The notes under the pieces are model-generated. The model did not search any database. It was not told where the DNA came from and saw only the letters and a list, made by a program, of their open reading frames with translations. From NCBI GenBank assembly GCA_016297695.1, contig JAEDGC010000036.1, forward strand, positions 1-17,454: a stretch of DNA of 17,454 nt, read 5' to 3'. This document shows, piece by piece, positions 15,265 through 17,454 of this stretch. The translations under genes were made by a program, and so were the position numbers. The DNA comes from Bacilli bacterium. Its GTDB lineage: Bacteria > Bacillota_I > Bacilli_A > RF39 > UBA660. Within the stretch, counting starts at the first letter, position 1. The number at the start of each line of letters is the position of its first letter.

Positions 15265-17061
15265 TTATTTATTCAAAAACTTTTCAATTACACGATTTAA
15301 TTCTGGTTTTTCAATTGGTTTTGACAAGTAATCGTCAAATCCGTCCGCTAAATATTTTTCTTTCATTCCAGAAATTGCATTGGCAGTAAGTGCCACTACT
15401 GGAATATTAAAACCATCAATTACTTTTAATTTTTGTAAAGTTTCAACACCACTCATTTTAGGCATCATATCATCTAGTAAAATTAAATCATAATGTTCTT
15501 TTGCGTTTATTTTGTCTATACATTCAAATCCACTTAAACAAGTATCAATTTGAAATTTATAACTTGCTAACAATCTAGAAGCTACTTTTAAATTTAAATT
15601 ATTATCATCTACCAATAATACTTTCTTAGTAGACAAATCCACCTTAACGATATTTTCTTTTTCTTTTACTGGTTCAATACTTACTTTATTTATAATTTTT
15701 TGATCAATAATTACAGTAAATTTACTTCCTTTACCAAAAATACTTTGTACAATTATCTTGCCATTCATAAGTTCAACTAATTTTTTAGTAATAGCAAGAC
15801 CTAGTCCTGTACCTTCTATAGTAGTATTTTTTTCATCAAATCTTTCAAATTTTGTAAATAATTTATCTATATTTTCTTTTTTAATACCTATTCCAGAATC
15901 TTCTACTGAAATAATTAATCTACAAACATCATCTTTTTTAAAAGAGCTCACTTTAAAATCTATATGACCATTTTTAGTATATTTAACTGAATTCGTTAAT
16001 AAATTTAAAATAATTTGTTTTACTCTAACATGATCTCCATATAGTACATTCGGAATACTCTCATCATAATAAGTATTAAATTCCAAAGGTTTTTCACCCA
16101 TTCTTGCTTTTGTTAAAGAAACTAATTCATTAAATAATTCTTTAAGTGAGTATTCTTTTTCAATAATTTCAATTTTATTTGCTTCAATTTTAGATATATC
16201 CAAAATGCTATTTACTAAATCTAGTAATGTTTCTGATGCAGAAACAATATCTTTTACCTCTTCTTTAGCACTATCTGGTATGTCTTCTTCAAGTAATGCT
16301 TGAGAAAAACCTACAATTGCATTTAATGGAGTTCTTATTTCATGTGACATACTTGATAAAAACTCACTCTTAGCATTATTTGCTTTTTCAGCTTGTTCTT
16401 TAGCAATATTTACCTCTGCTAACATTTTTACATCAGGATTTTCTATTGTAAAATACATGATTAAATTTATAAACGTCAATGCAAAAGGTATTATAATGAT
16501 ACTTGGATCTATAATTCTAATTACTAAAATTAATATTGCTATAATCAAAAGCATAAATATTGGAATATATTTTTTATTATTTAATTTTTTATAATTTTTT
16601 AAAATTGATAATATTGTTAACGTTATCCAAAGAGCACATATTATGTATGTTAAAATTGCTTTTAAACCATAACTATACATTACACCACCCCTATTTACAA
16701 ATTGTATAGGCAATATATATATTATAATTATTAAAAATATATTCAATGTTACAGTAATTTTTTTTATTATTTCATAGTTTTTAAAATTCGAAATATAAAT
16801 AAAATATAAAAAGAATAAAAAGGTCCACACAGAATAGCAAGTACATACAATATCATTTAAAAAAATTAATATTATATTGTTATTACTTTTATAAGCGATA
16901 TAATATATAAAAGTTTCAACAAAACTTTCAATAAATTGTATTATTATTAAATATTTATATATTTTTGTTTCCTTATTATTTACCCGACTTTTACTAAAAA
17001 AAATTATTATTAATAACACATTAATAAATATAGAAGCCATTGGCAATGATAAATTTTGCAT
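15265..17061 (-). CDS. membrane hybrid sensor histidine kinase with C-terminal receiver
   Basis: 598 residues. About seven membrane helices (near 6-23, 36-57, 63-90, 102-120, 133-155, 166-184, 187-205) form the sensor part, with no extracellular domain of size. A short coiled segment leads to HisKA with H240 in SMSHEIRTPLNA. The HATPase_c domain has the N box (QIILNLLTNSVKYTKNG), G1 (EDSGIGI) and G2 (GTGLGL) boxes. The C-terminal receiver (about 479-598) has DD at 485-486, phosphoacceptor D530 in LILLDDMMP and K581 in LSKP. It is co-transcribed with the HPt-receiver protein that follows. An AGGTGAT site precedes the ATG, and a TGATATAAT promoter lies 25 bases upstream. The signal sensed is unknown. 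Confidence 0.92.
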   Translation of the reverse strand: MQNLSLPMASIFINVLLIIIFFSKSRVNNKETKIYKYLIIIQFIESFVETFIYYIAYKSNNNIILIFLNDIVCTCYSVWTFLFFLYFIYISNFKNYEIIKKITVTLNIFLIIIIYILPIQFVNRGGVMYSYGLKAILTYIICALWITLTILSILKNYKKLNNKKYIPIFMLLIIAILILVIRIIDPSIIIIPFALTFINLIMYFTIENPDVKMLAEVNIAKEQAEKANNAKSEFLSSMSHEIRTPLNAIVGFSQALLEEDIPDSAKEEVKDIVSASETLLDLVNSILDISKIEANKIEIIEKEYSLKELFNELVSLTKARMGEKPLEFNTYYDESIPNVLYGDHVRVKQIILNLLTNSVKYTKNGHIDFKVSSFKKDDVCRLIISVEDSGIGIKKENIDKLFTKFERFDEKNTTIEGTGLGLAITKKLVELMNGKIIVQSIFGKGSKFTVIIDQKIINKVSIEPVKEKENIVKVDLSTKKVLLVDDNNLNLKVASRLLASYKFQIDTCLSGFECIDKINAKEHYDLILLDDMMPKMSGVETLQKLKVIDGFNIPVVALTANAISGMKEKYLADGFDDYLSKPIEKPELNRVIEKFLNK

Positions 17062-17085
17062 TTTATCACCTCGCTATTTTATTAG

Positions 17086-17114
17086 ATTATATCATTTTAA
17101 TTTATATTTAGTAA
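17086..17114 (-). promoter_or_regulatory. promoter of the histidine kinase operon
   Basis: Minus-strand extended -10 TGATATAAT (TATAAT at 17086-17091) with a weak -35 TTACTA (17109-17114) at 17 bases. It is followed by AATAGCGAGGTGATAAAATG, which carries the kinase ribosome binding site and start. Confidence 0.6.
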
Positions 17115-17116
17115 AT

Positions 17117-17148
17117 AAAAAAATAGTATATCCAAATACTATTTTTTT
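17117..17148. terminator. symmetric bidirectional terminator
   Basis: A perfect 13 bp inverted repeat: AAAAAAATAGTAT (17117-17129) and its complement (17136-17148) with the 6-base loop ATCCAA. A run of seven A on one side and seven T on the other lets it work in both directions. It lies just upstream of the kinase promoter and insulates it from the region to the right. Confidence 0.75.
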
Positions 17149-17151
17149 ATC

Positions 17152-17185
17152 AGAGTGTTGACAAAGTTCAATACTCTTTTATTTT
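17152..17185 (+). terminator. second terminator-like hairpin
   Basis: AGAGTGTTGA (17152-17161) pairs with TCAATACTCT (17168-17177) over ten bases with one G-U wobble. A T-rich tract TTTTATTTTT follows on the plus strand. The stem contains TTGACA (17158-17163), which could instead be a -35 box with a poor -10 TATTTT at 17180-17185. The two readings exclude each other only partly. Confidence 0.4.
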
Positions 17186-17199
17186 TCTAAGATATATTG

Positions 17200-17265
17200 T
17201 ATAATCAAATAGCGAGATAAAACTTTTATCTAACCAATTAAAGTTATCATTTATCTCGTTTTTTT
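17200..17265 (+). ncRNA. putative small RNA or leader hairpin with terminator
   Basis: A TATAAT (17200-17205) lies about seven bases before a long hairpin. CGAGATAAA (17213-17221) pairs with TTTATCTCG (17250-17258), and an inner ACTTT/AAAGT stem extends it. Seven T follow (17259-17265). The product would be a structured RNA of about 54 nt. Its loop 17223-17236 is perfectly complementary over 14 bases to 17290-17303, the 5' end and ribosome binding region of the next ORF. The -35 for this start is poor. A role as an antisense-like regulator is inferred from sequence only. Confidence 0.4.
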
Positions 17266-17275
17266 GTGCTAGAAA

Positions 17276-17284
17276 TGATATAAT
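17276..17284 (+). promoter_or_regulatory. extended -10 promoter of the right-edge ORF
   Basis: TGATATAAT is an exact extended -10 element (TATAAT at 17279-17284). The expected transcription start is near 17291, so the mRNA would begin with GGTTAGATAAAAGGAATAG, including its ribosome binding site. No clear -35 is seen, which extended -10 promoters tolerate. Confidence 0.45.
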
Positions 17285-17311
17285 ATTAGTGGTTAGATAA
17301 AAGGAATAGTG

Positions 17312-17454
17312 ATGACAATGATAACAATAAATAAAAATATACTATAAAAAAATATTTTATAGATAGTAATATATTTGGTGCATTTGGATATAAAAGAATA
17401 GGAACACAAGAATCTAGAAAAGAAAAAAGAAAATATGAATACAATAAAGAATTA
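17312..17454 (+). pseudogene. start of an unrecognised plus-strand gene, apparently frameshifted, cut by the window edge
   Basis: AAAGGA (17300-17305) lies six bases before an ATG at 17312. That frame encodes only MTMITINKNIL before a TAA at 17345. The next frame is open from 17335 to the window end and reads through YFIDSNIFGAFGYKRIGTQE without any start codon of its own. A one-base length change in the A run at 17333-17337 would join the two frames into one continuous protein. So this may be a broken gene, a sequencing indel, or a short peptide followed by noncoding DNA. I do not recognise the family. Confidence 0.35.

Noticed and set aside
1..17454. Reverse transcriptase and template repeat of the DGR inside the window
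   Set aside because: No protein shows the RT catalytic YxDD region, and no other stretch resembles 8041-8193 on either strand.
1..17454. Mycoplasma-type genetic code (TGA = Trp)
   Set aside because: The yceD homologue ends in TGA at 324-326, and Trp is TGG at the sites I checked.
1..17454. CRISPR arrays, tRNA or rRNA genes, insertion sequences
   Set aside because: No regularly spaced repeats, cloverleaf-like segments, transposase frames or terminal inverted repeats were found by eye.

Overview
The window is about 17.5 kb of very AT-rich bacterial DNA. Every confidently called gene lies on the minus strand, so transcription runs from right to left. The gene content is that of a walled, low-GC Bacillota: murG-murB-divIB, a short DnaE, a YceD-L32 pair, QueH, and TasA/SipW-type secretion. 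TGA is used as a stop (the yceD homologue ends in TGA), so the standard bacterial code applies and not the Mycoplasma code. I infer an uncultured gut-type Bacilli or Erysipelotrichia-like organism, but no rRNA is present to prove it.

Layout from right to left. The right edge (17062-17454) is intergenic. It holds the kinase promoter, a symmetric terminator, a small-RNA-like hairpin, and the start of a broken plus-strand ORF. Next come a membrane hybrid histidine kinase and an HPt-receiver protein that together could form a complete phosphorelay. An isolated YhcG/DUF1016 PD-(D/E)XK nuclease-like gene with its own signals follows. Then come the cell-wall genes murG-murB-divIB (overlapping, probably one transcript) and queH for queuosine.

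The centre holds the most striking gene, at 8038-9783. It encodes a secreted protein with a TasA/camelysin-like N-terminus and an FGE/C-type-lectin-like C-terminus. Its last ~150 bp are about 57% GC, dominated by NNC codons, in a genome near 25% GC. This is the signature of the variable region of a diversity-generating retroelement (DGR). No reverse transcriptase or template repeat is in the window, so these would have to act from elsewhere. The gene has its own promoter and terminator.

Farther left is dnaE with its own promoter. A tight four-gene membrane-lipid operon follows: an OpgB/LTA-synthase-like sulfatase-fold transferase, pssA, psd, and a YbhN/MprF-type membrane protein. It suggests synthesis of phosphatidylethanolamine coupled to lipid or envelope modification. 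The yceD-rpmF operon closes the block. At the extreme left a minus-strand promoter carries a C8/G8 homopolymer between its -35 and -10 boxes and reads off the edge. It is a candidate phase-variable promoter.

The three points most worth following are the DGR variable region, the homopolymer promoter at 55-86, and the hairpin at 17213-17265, whose loop is perfectly complementary to the ribosome binding region of the ORF just downstream.
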